From the NCBI GenBank assembly GCA_945878025.1, contig CAMDXM010000002.1:1-62772 (forward strand): DNA of 62,772 bases, written 5' to 3'. Source of the DNA: Pseudorhodoplanes sinuspersici (GTDB taxonomy: Bacteria > Pseudomonadota > Alphaproteobacteria > Rhizobiales > Xanthobacteraceae). Under the pieces are notes generated by a model. That model was not told the DNA's origin. It made no database searches and saw nothing but the letters and a program-made list of their open reading frames with translations. The position numbers were made by a program, and so were the translations under genes. Below are positions 36,149 through 46,197 of the stretch, one piece after another. Numbering within the stretch: position 1 is the first letter of the stretch; the number at the start of each line of letters is the position of its first letter.

Positions 36149-36700
36149 ATGCCCGCGCTTGCCGCCGTAATTCCCGCCGAACGTTCGCTCTTGATCGTGG
36201 ACGACGACAAGTCGTTCCTGCAGCGGCTCGCGCGCGCGATGGAGTCGCGCGGCTTCACGGTGACGGCTTCCGAATCGGTCGCCGACGGCCTGCAGCAGGT
36301 GGAAAAATCGCCGCCGGCTTTCGCGGTCGTGGACATGCGGCTCGGCGACGGCAACGGGCTCGACGTCATTTCGGCGCTCAAGCGCCGCCGCCCGGACGCG
36401 CGCGGGATCGTGCTGACCGGCTACGGCAATATCGCCACCGCCGTGAACGCCGTGAAGCTCGGCGCGGTCGATTATCTCGCCAAGCCTGCCGACGCCGACG
36501 ACGTGGTCGCGGCTTTGCTGTCGATCGAAGGCAAGAAAGCGCAGCCGCCGGAACATCCGATGTCGGCCGATCGCGTGCGCTGGGAACACATCCAGCGCAT
36601 CTATGAATTGTGCGGACGCAATGTTTCGGAAACCGCGCGCCAGCTCAACATGCACCGGCGCACGTTGCAGCGCATCCTCGCCAAGCGCGCGCCGCGCTAA
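36149..36700 (+). CDS. regA: Response regulator RegA/ActR/PrrA
   Basis: 183 residues. The receiver has the acidic pair in IVDDDK (Asp18-Asp20), phosphoacceptor Asp62 in VVDMRLGDGNG and the conserved Lys in LAKPAD. The C-terminal Fis-like helix-turn-helix NVSETARQLNMHRRTLQRIL is that of RegA. I used the ATG at 36149 rather than the TTG before it. Its stop overlaps the convergent mmcB stop by three bases. Confidence 0.95.
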   Translation: MPALAAVIPAERSLLIVDDDKSFLQRLARAMESRGFTVTASESVADGLQQVEKSPPAFAVVDMRLGDGNGLDVISALKRRRPDARGIVLTGYGNIATAVNAVKLGAVDYLAKPADADDVVAALLSIEGKKAQPPEHPMSADRVRWEHIQRIYELCGRNVSETARQLNMHRRTLQRILAKRAPR

Positions 36701-37188
36701 CCGATCGCTTCGCCGTAAGGCCCGTTTGGATCGATCAGCGATTGCAGCCGCAAGGCCGCGCATTGCGAGAAGCGCAACAGCATGCTCTTGCGGGTCGCGG
36801 CCGCGAGTTTGTGTTCGGGCGCTTCACAGACAATTTGCGCCCCGAAAGCATCCGCCACGATCAGTCCGGTTTCCTTCGGGAAGATTTCGCACGGGACTTC
36901 GAGCGTGGTGGCGAAGAACAGCCGGTCGCAATGCATCCGGTAGTCTTGCCACTTTTGGTCGGCGCGGAAATCCGCGACCGACGACTTGATCTCGACGATC
37001 CAGATTTCGCCCGCGCCATCGAGCGCGACGAGATCCGCGCGCCGGCCGGAGGGCAGCGGCAATTCGCTGACGCAGCAGAAGCCGTGCGAAAGCAAAAGCC
37101 GCATGGTGCCGCGCGCGACCGCAAGCGCGGTCTCGGACTGCCGCCCGTCGGCGGGAATTTCGCCGATTCTGGCCAACAATCCAGTCAT
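36697..37188 (-). CDS. mmcB: MmcB-family DNA repair protein
   Basis: 163 residues. A PD-(D/E)XK-like nuclease core is visible: Asp52 in RRADLVALDG, then Glu66 and Lys68 in IWIVEIKSS. This is the MmcB family described in Caulobacter as a damage-tolerance protein (DUF1052). Its start overlaps the mtnA stop by four bases, so the two are cotranscribed. Confidence 0.87.
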   Translation of the reverse strand: MTGLLARIGEIPADGRQSETALAVARGTMRLLLSHGFCCVSELPLPSGRRADLVALDGAGEIWIVEIKSSVADFRADQKWQDYRMHCDRLFFATTLEVPCEIFPKETGLIVADAFGAQIVCEAPEHKLAAATRKSMLLRFSQCAALRLQSLIDPNGPYGEAIG

Positions 37189-38312
37189 CCCGCGGCTCGC
37201 TTAATGGCCGGCTTGCGCGAAGAGTGATCGGGAAACGCTTTCGCGAGCGCGGCGCTGTTGGCCGGCACAATGCCCCGTTCGGTGATCAGCCCGCTCACAA
37301 GCCGCGCCGGCGTGACGTCGAAACCGTAATTGGCCACGGGTGAACCTTCCGGCGTGATCGTCACGGTTTCGATCTGCCCGCTCGCGGTGCGGCCTGTCAT
37401 CTTGCTGACTTCGTCGCCGGCGCGCTCCTCGATCGGGATTTCGGCGACGCCGTCGTTGACGGAAAAGTCGATGGTCGAGGACGGCAACGCCACATAGAAC
37501 GGCACACCGTTGTCCTTCGCCGCCAGCGCTTTGAGATACGTGCCGATCTTGTTGCAGACGTCGCCTTGCGCGGTGACGCGATCGCTGCCGACAAAGGCGA
37601 TGTCGACCTCGCCGTGCTGCATGAGGTGCCCGCCGGTGTTATCGGGGATCACGGTGTGCTTGACGCCATGCTGGCCGAGTTCGAAGGCGGTGAGCGAGGC
37701 GCCCTGGTTGCGCGGCCGCGTCTCGTCCACCCAGACATGGATGGGAATGCCCTTGTCATGCGCCATGTAGATCGGCGCGGTCGCGGTGCCCCAATCGACG
37801 GTCGCGAGCCAGCCGGCATTGCAATGCGTGAGAACGTTCACCCGCTCACCCGGCTTCTTCTTCGCGGCGATCTCCTCGATCAGCTTGAGACCGTGCTTGC
37901 CGATGGCTTCGCTCATGGCGGCGTCTTCGTCGCAGATTTTGGCGGCGCGCAAGTAGGCGGCGGCCACGCGCTCCTCGCGCGAGCGGTTGCGCACCGCCGC
38001 CATGACTTCATCGAGCGCCCATTTCAGGTTGATCGCAGTCGGCCGCGTCGAGAGCAAAGCCGCATAAGAGCGCTCGAGATTCTCGTCGGACGCATCCGCG
38101 CGCAAAGCCATCGCAAGCCCGTAAGCTGCGACCGCGCCGATGAGCGGCGCGCCGCGCGTCTGCATCGACTTGATGGCATGAGCGGCATCGTCGCAGCTCT
38201 TGAGCTGCAAGGTCGCGTAACGGTGCGGCAATAGCGTCTGATCGATGATGCCGACCGTCTGCCCGTCCGCTTCGAGCCAGATGCTGCGCGTCTGCTTGCC
38301 GTTGATTTTCAT
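37185..38312 (-). CDS. mtnA: S-methyl-5-thioribose-1-phosphate isomerase
   Basis: 375 residues. It isomerises methylthioribose-1-phosphate to methylthioribulose-1-phosphate in methionine salvage. Catalytic Cys164 (THCNAG) and Asp244 (GSDRV) match the family. The ATG at 38312 (MKINGKQTRSIW) is preferred over an upstream in-frame ATG. No other salvage gene is adjacent. Confidence 0.95.
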   Translation of the reverse strand: MKINGKQTRSIWLEADGQTVGIIDQTLLPHRYATLQLKSCDDAAHAIKSMQTRGAPLIGAVAAYGLAMALRADASDENLERSYAALLSTRPTAINLKWALDEVMAAVRNRSREERVAAAYLRAAKICDEDAAMSEAIGKHGLKLIEEIAAKKKPGERVNVLTHCNAGWLATVDWGTATAPIYMAHDKGIPIHVWVDETRPRNQGASLTAFELGQHGVKHTVIPDNTGGHLMQHGEVDIAFVGSDRVTAQGDVCNKIGTYLKALAAKDNGVPFYVALPSSTIDFSVNDGVAEIPIEERAGDEVSKMTGRTASGQIETVTITPEGSPVANYGFDVTPARLVSGLITERGIVPANSAALAKAFPDHSSRKPAIKRAAG

Positions 38313-38536
38313 GGCTCTGCTTTGTTGTCGCATCTCCGGACGGCGAACCGGCGCCTGGACATGCTCCTATTCCCAAGACCGACCGACATAAACCCGCCCT
38401 CGCAAAGCGCAAGGGTAAATTCGAGGAATTTCGCCGCCATTCCGCCCGTGCCGGGCCGCAATTTCGGCCCGAGCCCGACGCGAAGCCCCAACAAGTTCCC
38501 TGCCGTGGAAGGGACCACTTACGAGGGGTGAACATC

Positions 38537-39658
38537 ATGCTTCGCTATTCTGCCTTGCTCGCGCTCGCGTTCCTTGTTTTTCCCGTCTCGCTCTCACCAT
38601 CGCCGGCCGCTGCCCGGCCCATTGTCGAGGTGGCATTCGTGCTCGACACCACGGGCTCGATGGGCGGCCTGATCGAAGGCGCCAAACGCAAAATCTGGTC
38701 GATCGCGACCTCCATCATCGACGCCAATCCGGACGCCGAAATCCGCATGGGTCTCGTGGCCTATCGCGATATCGGCGACGATTATGTGACAAAGAAATTC
38801 GACCTGACATCCGATATCCAGGACATCTACGCCAACCTGCTCGAGCTGAAAGCGCGCGGCGGCGGCGACTGGCCGGAAAGCGTCAACGAAGCGCTTCATG
38901 CCGCGGTCGATAAATTGTCCTGGAGCAGGGGCGGCGATATCTGCCGCATCGTATTCGTTGTCGGCGACGCGCCGCCGCACATGGATTATGCGCAGGACAT
39001 GAAATATCCGCAGGTGCTTGCGCTCGCCAAGCAGAAGGACATTCTGGTCAACGCCGTACAGGCCGGCGGCGCGCGCGACACCGAGCGGGTGTGGCGCGAG
39101 ATCGCGCAGCTTGGCAACGGGCGCTACATCCCGATCCCGCAGGACGGCGGCAAGATCGTCGTGATCGAGACGCCTTACGACATCGAGATCATCGAATTGC
39201 AGGGCCGCATCAACGGCACGGTGATCCCCTACGGTCCGCAATCGCGGCAATCGCGTATCGAGGACAAGACGCGACAGGTCGCGGCGGCGCCAAGGACGGC
39301 GGCGAGCGAGATGGCGAGCTATCTCAACAAGCGCACCGCAACCGCAAGCGCGGGCGCGATCGAAGCCGTCACTGGAGAGGGCGATCTCGTGGCCGATGTC
39401 TCCGCCGGCCGCCAGAAGCTCTCCAGCGTCAAGGAGGACGAGCTTCCCGATACGTTGCGCAGGCTCGCGCCGGCGCAGCGGCAACAGACCATCGACAAAA
39501 ACATGAGCGAGCGCAAGGCGCTGACCGACCGCATGGGCGAACTCGTGAAGAAGCGCGATCAATATGTGCTCGAACAGCGCAAGACCACGCCGCAGAGAAC
39601 GGCGGATTCCTTCGACCGCGCGGTCGAGGAAACATTGCGCGCGCAGGTGAAGCGCTAG
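38537..39658 (+). CDS. Secreted von Willebrand factor A-domain protein
   Basis: 373 residues. A signal peptide (cleavage near PAAA, about residue 26) is followed directly by a VWA domain with MIDAS motif DTTGS at 37-41. The C-terminal third is charged and helical. The start could also be the GTG at 38528. It is divergent from mtnA. Its stop TAG runs into a degenerate GAGCATTTT repeat. It may bind a metal-dependent partner in the periplasm; role unknown. Confidence 0.82.
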   Translation: MLRYSALLALAFLVFPVSLSPSPAAARPIVEVAFVLDTTGSMGGLIEGAKRKIWSIATSIIDANPDAEIRMGLVAYRDIGDDYVTKKFDLTSDIQDIYANLLELKARGGGDWPESVNEALHAAVDKLSWSRGGDICRIVFVVGDAPPHMDYAQDMKYPQVLALAKQKDILVNAVQAGGARDTERVWREIAQLGNGRYIPIPQDGGKIVVIETPYDIEIIELQGRINGTVIPYGPQSRQSRIEDKTRQVAAAPRTAASEMASYLNKRTATASAGAIEAVTGEGDLVADVSAGRQKLSSVKEDELPDTLRRLAPAQRQQTIDKNMSERKALTDRMGELVKKRDQYVLEQRKTTPQRTADSFDRAVEETLRAQVKR

Positions 39659-39700
39659 AGCATTTTACGGCGAAAGCCTTGCCCGTAACGGCGCTATACA

Positions 39701-39731
39701 GCAATCTCCCGCGGGACCCGCGGGAGATTGC
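39701..39731 (+). promoter_or_regulatory. Perfect hairpin burying the Shine-Dalgarno of the hydrolase gene
   Basis: GCAATCTCCCGCGGG, one A, then CCCGCGGGAGATTGC: a flawless 15-bp inverted repeat ending one base before the ATG at 39733. The ribosome site GGGAGA (39722-39727) is entirely inside the right arm, so the folded message should be closed to ribosomes. It could instead be a DNA operator. Confidence 0.8.
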
Positions 39732-39732
39732 A

Positions 39733-40569
39733 ATGCTCAAGATCGATTACGACGTTGAATACGACAACCGCGCCCGTGTGCCCGAGCATCCGGCGATTTT
39801 TGCGCGCTGGGACAAGGACGCGGCCGCATATCGCGAGGAGGCCTCGCGTGCGGGCCGCGCCGAGCTTGGCCTCGCCTATGGGCCGAGCGAGCGGCAATTC
39901 ATCGACCTGTTCAAACCCGAAAAAGACGCCGGCGCGGTCGCGCTCTTCATCCATGGCGGCTATTGGCGCGCCCTTCATCCCTCGGCTTTCAGTCATGTCG
40001 CGCGCGGCCTGAACGCGCACGGCGTCACCGTCGGCGTCGCGGGCTACGATCTCTGCCCCAAGGTGACGGTCGCCGACATTATTGGACAAATGCGGGCAGC
40101 CACGCTCTATCTCTGGAAACGTTTCGGCAAATGCGTCTTCGTATACGGACATTCGGCCGGCGGGCATCTCGCCGGCGCGATGCTGGCGACCGACTGGACG
40201 AAATTCGGTCCCGGTGCGCCTGCCGATCTCGTGCCGGCCGCTTATTCCGTATCGGGCGTATTCGACCTGACCCCGCTCCTTCATGCCTCGATGAACGCCG
40301 ATCTGCGGCTCGACGAGAAACAGGCGCACGCGGTGTCGCCGGTCTTCTGGCCGGTGCCGGCGGGCCGCGTGTTCGATTCTCTCGTCGGCGGCATCGAATC
40401 GAGCGAATTCATCCGGCAGGCGAAGATCATCGTCGATGCGTGGCAGGCAAAGGCGCAAACGCGTTTCGAGATCATTGCCGGCGCCAATCACTTCACCGCC
40501 ATCGATCCCTTGAGCGATCCGCAAAGCGCGATGACGGCTCGCATGCTGGAGCTGTGCCGGCGGACATAA
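39733..40569 (+). CDS. Alpha/beta hydrolase, kynurenine formamidase-like
   Basis: 278 residues. The oxyanion motif HGGYW (74-78), nucleophile Ser141 in GHSAGG and a late histidine in GANHFT are typical of esterases related to kynurenine formamidase. The ATG at 39733 follows GGGAGA by five bases, but that ribosome site lies in a perfect hairpin. The substrate is unknown; no tryptophan-degradation gene is nearby. Confidence 0.85.
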   Translation: MLKIDYDVEYDNRARVPEHPAIFARWDKDAAAYREEASRAGRAELGLAYGPSERQFIDLFKPEKDAGAVALFIHGGYWRALHPSAFSHVARGLNAHGVTVGVAGYDLCPKVTVADIIGQMRAATLYLWKRFGKCVFVYGHSAGGHLAGAMLATDWTKFGPGAPADLVPAAYSVSGVFDLTPLLHASMNADLRLDEKQAHAVSPVFWPVPAGRVFDSLVGGIESSEFIRQAKIIVDAWQAKAQTRFEIIAGANHFTAIDPLSDPQSAMTARMLELCRRT

Positions 40570-40670
40570 AATCAAAAAAGGATTTGCGTCAGAGACGACG
40601 GGCTTGGAGTGCAATCCGGAGAAATTTGTCCCGGACTCGATCCCAGGCAGGCCTTTTTCAGGATCACGCT

Positions 40671-41522
40671 TCAGGCGCCCTGCGCCATTCTGCCAATTTC
40701 CTCGACTTGCCCCGGAACAAGCGATGCATCGTCCTCCGCCGCCACCGGCAACGGATCGCCGCCGATCTGCGTGACCACCGGCATGTCGGCCCATTGCATC
40801 TTCCGGTAGTCGAATCCGCCCTGCAATGTCGGCTTGACCACTTCGAAATAGGGCGAGATGTCGAAATCGCGCGGCGCATAGAGCGAGGAATGACGGATTT
40901 CCAGAATCTCCTCGCGCGCGTCGTCGCTCTCGAGCTTCGTGATCTTGGGCAGGATCGGGTAACGCACATTGTCGAAGGCCTGCGCGATCAATGCCGAACA
41001 GATGATGCGCGAAGGGTCGCCCGATCCCATCGCCATCATGCGGCGGCGCCAGCGGCGCGGCATCGGCATCGGAAACAGATAGCGCATCAGGTCGATGATG
41101 TTCTGAAGGTCGTAGTCGAAGCCGATCCGCTCGGCCGCGTAAGCGCAGACGCGCGCACGGTCCTCGGCGCTCAATCCGCTCGGCCGGCAGATGCGCGTGT
41201 GAAACCGCTCGTATTTCGACAAAGGAGCCGCGACCACGCCCTGCCCGAGATTGGCCTCGACCAGTACCAGAGGTTCGCCACATGGCGTCTCGCGATCCCC
41301 GACGCGGCCGACAAAAAGCGCGGCATGCGACCAGGTCGATTGCGTCAGATACTTGATGACGCCGGAAATGTGATTGTTGCCCTCGACGAGCAGCACGTCG
41401 CCCGGCTGCAAGGTGGCGCGCTACGCGTCCGGATCGCTCGGCGTGAAGGGCTCATAGCCCTGCACCGGCTTCTCCAGATAGCGGGCGATCACACGCCCGA
41501 CGCCATCGAGCATAAAGCTCAT
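40671..41522 (-). pseudogene. YiiX/YebB-like NlpC/P60-type hydrolase interrupted by an in-frame TAG
   Basis: The reading frame starts at ATG 41522 (MSFMLDGVGRVIARYLEKP), reaches SDPDA, and hits TAG at 41421-41423. It then continues in the same frame as RATLQPGDVLLVEGNNHISG to 40671, about 283 codons in all. The catalytic cysteine in IICSALIAQAF and the histidine in STWSHAALFVG are downstream of the stop. One T-to-A change from TTG would explain it. A TTG restart at 41411 has no good ribosome site. Treat as a recent nonsense allele, a sequencing error or a readthrough gene. Confidence 0.75.
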
Positions 41523-41710
41523 TGCCGCATCCCCCGACCGCTTCTGCGGCCCGCGTCCGCATTGCGGATCACACCCGCAATTTAAGCCAGGACCCCTTGC
41601 AATTTGGTTCATACTGCGTGGAGTTGCGGTGACGTTCCGTTAGTCATGTCGATTGCCGGAACGCGGCTATTCGCGCTATCACCATCCGCGCTCGAAACGT
41701 TCCGGAAACC

Positions 41711-43111
41711 ATGACGCCAATCAGCAGACGCTCGTTTCTCGCCGCGACCGCGGGTCTTGCCGCGGCTCCTGCTTTCGGCCAGTCCGGCGGCTCCAATCCC
41801 GATATCGCGATTATTGGCGCGGGCGCGGCCGGGATCGCCGCCGCGCGGCGCATCGCCGCCGCCGGGAAGCGTGCGATCATTCTGGAAGCGGCCGATCGCG
41901 TGGGCGGCCGCTGCCTGACGGATGCGCGCAAGTTCGGCGTCCCGGTCGATCTCGGCGCGCACTGGATTCACATGCCGGACATCAATCCGGTCGCCAAGCT
42001 CGCGCCCGGCGCTGGGCTCGATGTCTATCCGGCGCCGCGCGGGCAGCGATTGCGGATCGGACGGCGTTACGCGCGCGAGGGCGAACTTGAGGATTTTCTG
42101 GCAGCGCTCGTGCGCTGCAACCGCGCGATCCAGGACGCCGCGCGCGGAAAGGCCGACGTCTCCTGCGCCCAGGCAATGCCGAAGGATCTCGGCGACCTGC
42201 AGCCCGCGATCGAATTCTTTCTCGGACCATTCGGCTGCGGCAAGGATTTAAAAGACATCTCGGCGGTAGATTTCGCGAAGTCCGCCGAGCGCGACATCGA
42301 TGCGTTCTGCCGCCAGGGTTTCGGCGCCCTGCTGGCGAAACTGGCCGAAGGCCTGCCGCTTGAATTGTCGACGCCGGTGTCGCTGGTCGACGCCTTTGGC
42401 CGCAGCGCCGTCGAGCTCGTCACCGCCAGAGGACGCATCACCGCCCGCGCGGTCATCGTCACCGCTTCGACCAATGTGCTGGCGAGCGGCAAGCTCAAAT
42501 TCACCCCCGATCTGCCCAAGCGCCAGCTCGATGCCTGCGACAGGCTCTCGCTTGGAAGCTACGACCGGATCATTCTCGAACTGCCGGATAATCCGCTTGG
42601 CCTGGAGCGCGACGATCTCCTGTTCGAAAAGGCGGAAAACGAACGCACGGCTTCGCTGCTCGCGAATGTCGGCGGCGCAAATTTGGCGTTCATCGATGTC
42701 GGCGGAAAATTCGGCCGCGATCTCGCGGCGCGCGGCGAGCGCGCGATGACGGCCTTCGCGACCGAATGGCTGACGGGGCTTTACGGGACCGATATCGGCA
42801 AGGCGGTCGGCAAGAGCCATGCGACGCAATGGAACGCTTCGCCATGGGCGCTCGGGGCCTTCTCGGCCGCGGCGGTCGGCGGCCAGCCGTCGCGGCGCGT
42901 CCTGATGGAGCCGTTTCGCGATCGTGTCTTCTTTGCCGGCGAAGCCGTGCACGAAACGCTGTGGGGCACGGTCGGCGGCGCCTGGGAATCGGGCGAGCGC
43001 GCGGCGGCGGCCGCGCTCCGGCTGTTCGGAATTGTGTCGAAGCCGCCGGAGCAGCCAAAAGTGGCGCCGCAAGTACAACGTCCCGCGCGCGCGCCGCGTC
43101 CAGTGCGATGA
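41711..43111 (+). CDS. Flavin-containing amine oxidase with Tat signal
   Basis: 466 residues. The N-terminus has a twin-arginine signal (SRRSFLAAT) and a cleavage site near AFGQ, so it should be exported folded with FAD. The dinucleotide motif IIGAGAAGIAAARRIAAAGK is at about 34-53, and the C-terminal FAD contact is near FAGEAVHETLWGTVGGAWESG. It probably oxidises an amine in the periplasm. It overlaps the next gene by ATGA. Confidence 0.88.
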   Translation: MTPISRRSFLAATAGLAAAPAFGQSGGSNPDIAIIGAGAAGIAAARRIAAAGKRAIILEAADRVGGRCLTDARKFGVPVDLGAHWIHMPDINPVAKLAPGAGLDVYPAPRGQRLRIGRRYAREGELEDFLAALVRCNRAIQDAARGKADVSCAQAMPKDLGDLQPAIEFFLGPFGCGKDLKDISAVDFAKSAERDIDAFCRQGFGALLAKLAEGLPLELSTPVSLVDAFGRSAVELVTARGRITARAVIVTASTNVLASGKLKFTPDLPKRQLDACDRLSLGSYDRIILELPDNPLGLERDDLLFEKAENERTASLLANVGGANLAFIDVGGKFGRDLAARGERAMTAFATEWLTGLYGTDIGKAVGKSHATQWNASPWALGAFSAAAVGGQPSRRVLMEPFRDRVFFAGEAVHETLWGTVGGAWESGERAAAAALRLFGIVSKPPEQPKVAPQVQRPARAPRPVR

Positions 43112-43779
43112 CGCCGCGACCGAAAGCGCTGATCGCGTGGTCGAGCGGCAAGGATAGCGCCTGGGCGCTGCACGAACTTCGCCAAAGCGGCGATTACGAT
43201 ATCGTCGCCGCGCTCACCACGGTCACCGACACGTTTGCGCGCGTCAGCATGCACGGCGTGCGCGAGGAGTTGCTGCGCGCGCAGCTCGACGCCGCGCGGT
43301 TGCGCTCGATCGTCGTGCGCATCCCGTTTCCCTGTTCGAACGAGATCTATGAGCGCGAAATGGCGGCGGCGCTGGCGCAGGCGAAGTCCGATGGCGTGAC
43401 GCATGTGATTTTCGGCGATCTGTTCCTGGCGGATCTTCGCGTGTATCGCGAGGAGAAGCTCGCGCAGATCGGCATGACCGGGGTGTTTCCACTGTGGCAA
43501 CGTCCGACCGGCAAGCTGGCGCGGGAGATGATCGATGCGGGCGTCGAAGCGCATCTTGCGACTGTCGATCTGGCGAAACTGTCCGCCTCGTTCGCAGGAA
43601 TGCGCTTCGACAATGCGCTGCTCAGCGCATTGCCGCCGGGCACCGACCCTTGCGGCGAGAACGGCGAGTTTCATTCCTTTGTGAAGGCCGGGCCGATGTT
43701 CGTGCAGCCCATTCGCGTCGCGGTCGGCGAGACGGTGACGCGGGACGGCTTTGCTTACGCCGATCTATTGCCCGTCTAG
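43108..43779 (+). CDS. ATP-dependent PP-loop protein (diphthine-ammonia-ligase-like, DUF71)
   Basis: 223 residues. The PP-loop SSGKDS at residues 12-17 binds ATP, and the later [11 protein letters not shown] motif is the conserved second signature of this family. Bacteria have no diphthamide, so the true substrate is a different amide or thiolation target. The four-base overlap with the amine oxidase suggests linked expression. Its stop overlaps the convergent pheT stop within CTAG. Confidence 0.85.
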   Translation: MTPRPKALIAWSSGKDSAWALHELRQSGDYDIVAALTTVTDTFARVSMHGVREELLRAQLDAARLRSIVVRIPFPCSNEIYEREMAAALAQAKSDGVTHVIFGDLFLADLRVYREEKLAQIGMTGVFPLWQRPTGKLAREMIDAGVEAHLATVDLAKLSASFAGMRFDNALLSALPPGTDPCGENGEFHSFVKAGPMFVQPIRVAVGETVTRDGFAYADLLPV

Positions 43780-46193
43780 CCGCGCAATGCGCCGCCGGTG
43801 CGCTTGGTGACTTCGGCCACAATTTTTCCCGCCAGCGCGTCGATCTCTTCGTCGGTCATGGTTTTTTCGCGCGGCTGGATCGTCACCGCGATGGCGATGG
43901 ATTTCTTGCCGGGATCGATGCCTTTGCCTTCATAGACGTCGAACACCGTCACTCCCGTGATCAGCTTCTTGTCGGCATTCTGCGCGGCGCGAACGATGTC
44001 GGCTGATTTCACGGCCGCGTCGACCACGAACGCGAAATCGCGGGTCACCGGCTGGAAGGCCGAGAGTTCGAGCATCGGCTTGGCGCGGGTCAGCTTCGCC
44101 TTGGATTCCGGAATCCTGTCGAGGATCACTTCGAATGCGGCAAGCGGGCCCTGCGCATCGAGCGCGGTCAGCGCACGCGGATGCAATTCGCCGAAATGAC
44201 CGAGAATGTTCTGCGGTCCAATTTGAATGGTGCCGCTGCGGCCGGGATGAAACCAGGCCGGGCCTCCCGGCACGATCTGCAAGGCCTGCATCGGCGCCCC
44301 GGCGGCGGCGAGCACCGCGAGCGCGTCGGCCTTGGCGTCGAACACGTCGGCGCCCTTGCCGCTGCTTTGCCAGTGACGCCCGGCTCCATCGACCTTCGAT
44401 AATCCGCGCCGCACACCCGATGCGGCAATCAGCTGATCCTGCGGCTGGTCGCCCTTGAAAACCTGTCCGGCTTCGAACAATGCGACATCGGGAAATCCGC
44501 GGTCGGCATTTTTCTGCGCGGCGGTGACAAGACCGGGAATAAGGCTCGGCCGCATATCGGACAAGTCAGCCGCGATCGGATTGGCCAGCGCCAGCGCAGG
44601 CGCGCCGCCGCCGAACAATTCGGCCTGCGCTTTCGAGATGAAGGACCATGTCACCGCTTCGGTGAGGCCACGCGCCGCGAGCGCGCGCTTGGCCTTGCGC
44701 GTGCGGACTTGCGCCGATGTCAGAACGGGTTTGCGCGGCGCGTCGCCACGCGGGAACTCCGTCGCCGGCACGCGCTCGACGCCCGCGATCCGCACAACTT
44801 CCTCGACGACGTCGGCCTTGCCTTCGATATCCGGCCGCCAGGACGGCACGGCGATCTTCACGGTCTTGCCGGCGCCGGCGACGAAAAAGCCGAGCCGCTC
44901 CAGGATACGCTTGATCTCGGGCAAGGGCAGATCGAGCCCGGACAGGCGTTTGACTTCGTCGACCGGAAACTCGATCAGCTTGTCAGGCGCTTTCGCATCG
45001 CCCGCGACAACGATCTCGGACGGCGCGCCGCCGCACAGATCGAGCACCATCTGTGTCGCAAGCTCGAGGCCCGGCAGCATGAAGGCCGGGTCGACGCCAC
45101 GCTCGAAACGGTAGCGCGCATCCGAGTTGATGCCGAGCTTGCGGCCGGTCTGCGCGATGTTGAGCGGCTCCCACAAGGCGGATTCGATCAGCACGTCGGT
45201 GGTGGTTTCGGAGCATCCGGTCGCCTCGCCGCCCATGATGCCGGCGAGCGATTCCACGCCCTTCTGGTCGGCGATGACGCACATGGTCTCGTCAAGCTGA
45301 TAGGTCTTGCCGTCGAGCGCGAGCAGGCTCTCGCCCTTCTTCGCGCGGCGAATGGAGAGATGGCCGTTGACCTTGGCGGCATCGAACACATGCAGCGGGC
45401 GGCCGCGGTCGAAGGTCATGAAATTGGTGATGTCGACCAGCGCATTGATCGGGCGAAGCCCAATGGCGGTGAGTCGCTTTTGCAGCCATTTCGGCGACGG
45501 GCCGTTCTTCACGCCTTTCACGAGGCGCAGACCGAAGGCGGGACAGAGCGATGGCGTCGAACCGAAATCGAACGTCACTTTCACCGGGCAGGGGGATGTG
45601 CCCTTCACCGGCTTGGGCGTGTTCTCCTTGAACTTGCCGAGATCGGCCGCGCCGAGATCGCGCGCGATGCCGTTCACGCCCGTGCAATCGGCGCGATTGG
45701 GCGTGAGACTGATTTCGATCACCGCGCCATCGAGGCCGGCGTATTTGGCGTAGGAGCCGCCGATCGGCGTATCCGCGGGCAGTTCGATGATGCCGTCATG
45801 GTCGTCGGAGATCAGAAGCTCCGCTTCGGACACCAGCATGCCGCGGCTTTCCACACCGCGGATGGTGCCAACACCGAGCGTAATGTCCTTGCCGGGAATG
45901 TAGCTGCCGGGCGGCGAGAACACGCCGATCATGCCGGTGCGCGCATTGGGCGCGCCGCACACGACCTGCACCGGCTTGCCGTCGCCAGCATCGACCATGC
46001 AGACGCGCAGGCGATCGGCATTCGGATGCTGCTTGGCCTCGATCACGCGCGCGATGACGAACGGCGCGAGCAATTTGGCCTTGTCCTCGATCTTCTCGAC
46101 TTCGAGGCCTATCATGGTCAGCTTGTCTGCGATCGCGCCCAGGCTTTCGCCGGTCTCGAGATGCTCTTTGAGCCAGTCGAGTGTGAATTTCAT
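43776..46193 (-). CDS. pheT: Phenylalanyl-tRNA synthetase beta subunit
   Basis: 805 residues, full length. The order is the tRNA-binding OB domain ([17 protein letters not shown] at about 54-70), the B3/B4 editing region, the B5 domain, the core, and the C-terminal anticodon-binding domain. With PheS it forms the alpha2-beta2 enzyme. It follows pheS by 4 bp. Confidence 0.98.
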   Translation of the reverse strand: MKFTLDWLKEHLETGESLGAIADKLTMIGLEVEKIEDKAKLLAPFVIARVIEAKQHPNADRLRVCMVDAGDGKPVQVVCGAPNARTGMIGVFSPPGSYIPGKDITLGVGTIRGVESRGMLVSEAELLISDDHDGIIELPADTPIGGSYAKYAGLDGAVIEISLTPNRADCTGVNGIARDLGAADLGKFKENTPKPVKGTSPCPVKVTFDFGSTPSLCPAFGLRLVKGVKNGPSPKWLQKRLTAIGLRPINALVDITNFMTFDRGRPLHVFDAAKVNGHLSIRRAKKGESLLALDGKTYQLDETMCVIADQKGVESLAGIMGGEATGCSETTTDVLIESALWEPLNIAQTGRKLGINSDARYRFERGVDPAFMLPGLELATQMVLDLCGGAPSEIVVAGDAKAPDKLIEFPVDEVKRLSGLDLPLPEIKRILERLGFFVAGAGKTVKIAVPSWRPDIEGKADVVEEVVRIAGVERVPATEFPRGDAPRKPVLTSAQVRTRKAKRALAARGLTEAVTWSFISKAQAELFGGGAPALALANPIAADLSDMRPSLIPGLVTAAQKNADRGFPDVALFEAGQVFKGDQPQDQLIAASGVRRGLSKVDGAGRHWQSSGKGADVFDAKADALAVLAAAGAPMQALQIVPGGPAWFHPGRSGTIQIGPQNILGHFGELHPRALTALDAQGPLAAFEVILDRIPESKAKLTRAKPMLELSAFQPVTRDFAFVVDAAVKSADIVRAAQNADKKLITGVTVFDVYEGKGIDPGKKSIAIAVTIQPREKTMTDEEIDALAGKIVAEVTKRTGGALRG

Positions 46194-46197
46194 GGCG

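Noticed and set aside
38313-38536. A methionine-related riboswitch in front of mtnA
   Set aside because: The gene invites one, but no SAM-II-type GAUUUG/GCUAAA pair or other recognisable aptamer was found in the leader.
41421-41612. Independent 63-codon gene
   Set aside because: Its last 33 codons are in frame with the hydrolase that continues after the TAG, so it is the broken N-terminus of that gene.
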